Of a stretch of DNA of 64,000 nt, positions 63,801-64,000 are shown piece after piece; position 1 is the stretch's first letter, and every line of letters begins with the position of its first letter. Location of the stretch: positions 16,301,170-16,365,169 of the forward strand of contig CM050655.1 in the NCBI GenBank assembly GCA_027574665.1. Direction: 5' to 3'. Below the pieces are notes generated by a model that did not search any database, was not told where the DNA came from, and saw only the letters and a program-made list of their open reading frames with translations. Both the position numbers and the translations under genes were made by a program. This DNA is from Rhynochetos jubatus (taxonomy: Eukaryota > Chordata > Aves > Eurypygiformes > Rhynochetidae).

Positions 63801-64000
63801 TCCATTCTCTGGAATACCTCCCGAAGTCATTTCTGGTCTATCCCCTTTATCCAACAGAGTGCTTTTGTGCAATTTTACGAACATAGCAACACACTAGATC
63901 ATCCTGGCAACATGAAGAAGCACAACTTGAACTGGCTAACTGTCAGTGAAGAAAAGATGGGTTGACTGTAGGAAGAAGAGAGAAGGTGAAGGAACAAAGA
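60861..64000. other. AT-rich non-coding stretch
   Basis: No gene recognised. On the + strand CTTCATTTTTTTCAG abuts GTGACT at 63362/63363, a zero-length junction with an excellent pyrimidine tract and a poor donor. Open frames of 74-85 codons have no motif. Confidence 0.65.

Noticed and set aside
1..64000. CRISPR arrays, operons, phage modules, tRNA or rRNA genes
   Set aside because: No repeat-spacer pattern, no gene clusters, and no tRNA or rRNA signatures were seen; the DNA is vertebrate.

Overview
The window looks like avian nuclear DNA. Two LINEs of the CR1 family lie on the + strand, and the longer one ends in the ATTCTATGATTCT-type 3' terminus usual for bird CR1. Repeat density is otherwise low. 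Ten evenly spaced 60-base lines that I counted gave 36.5% G+C (A 194, T 187, C 122, G 97). There are no operons, Shine-Dalgarno sites or long open frames. This is intergenic or intronic vertebrate DNA, not bacterial or viral. CR1 also occurs in turtles and crocodilians, so 'bird' is an inference.

No confident host protein-coding exon is visible. The only clear protein homology is the dead reverse transcriptase of the CR1 copy at 54720-56138. A second, shorter CR1 3' fragment lies at 21761-22219, and an old MIR-type core SINE lies at 16755-16875. Nearly every other open frame of 60-130 codons looks like chance in AT-rich DNA.

The unexplained signal is on the - strand. By eye, the best splice donors outside repeats (MAG|GTRAGT) are all there. 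One closes a 15-nt microexon-like unit (27910-27924), one an 84-nt unit with stops in all frames (20514-20597), and one a 25-nt unit (25110-25134). A zero-length acceptor/donor junction of recursive-splice type lies at 11965/11966. C exceeds G on the + strand in the sampled lines. Together these fit a very long intron of a gene transcribed from the - strand, but this is a hypothesis and the gene could not be named.

Layout: 1-8 kb is AT-rich non-coding, with CpG-retaining blocks near 2.1-2.6 and 6.5-6.75 kb. A CpG-rich block with an octamer site lies at 8.08-8.48 kb. The stretch from 8.5 to 16.7 kb holds an unrecognised 110-codon - strand frame (13371-13703) downstream of a strong - strand acceptor (14042-14065). 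The stretch from 16.7 to 22.2 kb holds the MIR relic, two candidate regulatory blocks, the 84-nt unit and the short CR1. From 22 to 35 kb there are microexon-like units, G/C tracts and a perfect 14-bp-arm hairpin (31530-31560). A CpG-retaining block lies at 34.9-35.6 kb. From 35.6 to 54.7 kb it is largely featureless apart from homopolymers and G-rich tracts. The main CR1 follows at 54.7-56.1 kb, and 56-64 kb is featureless except for two G+C-richer patches.
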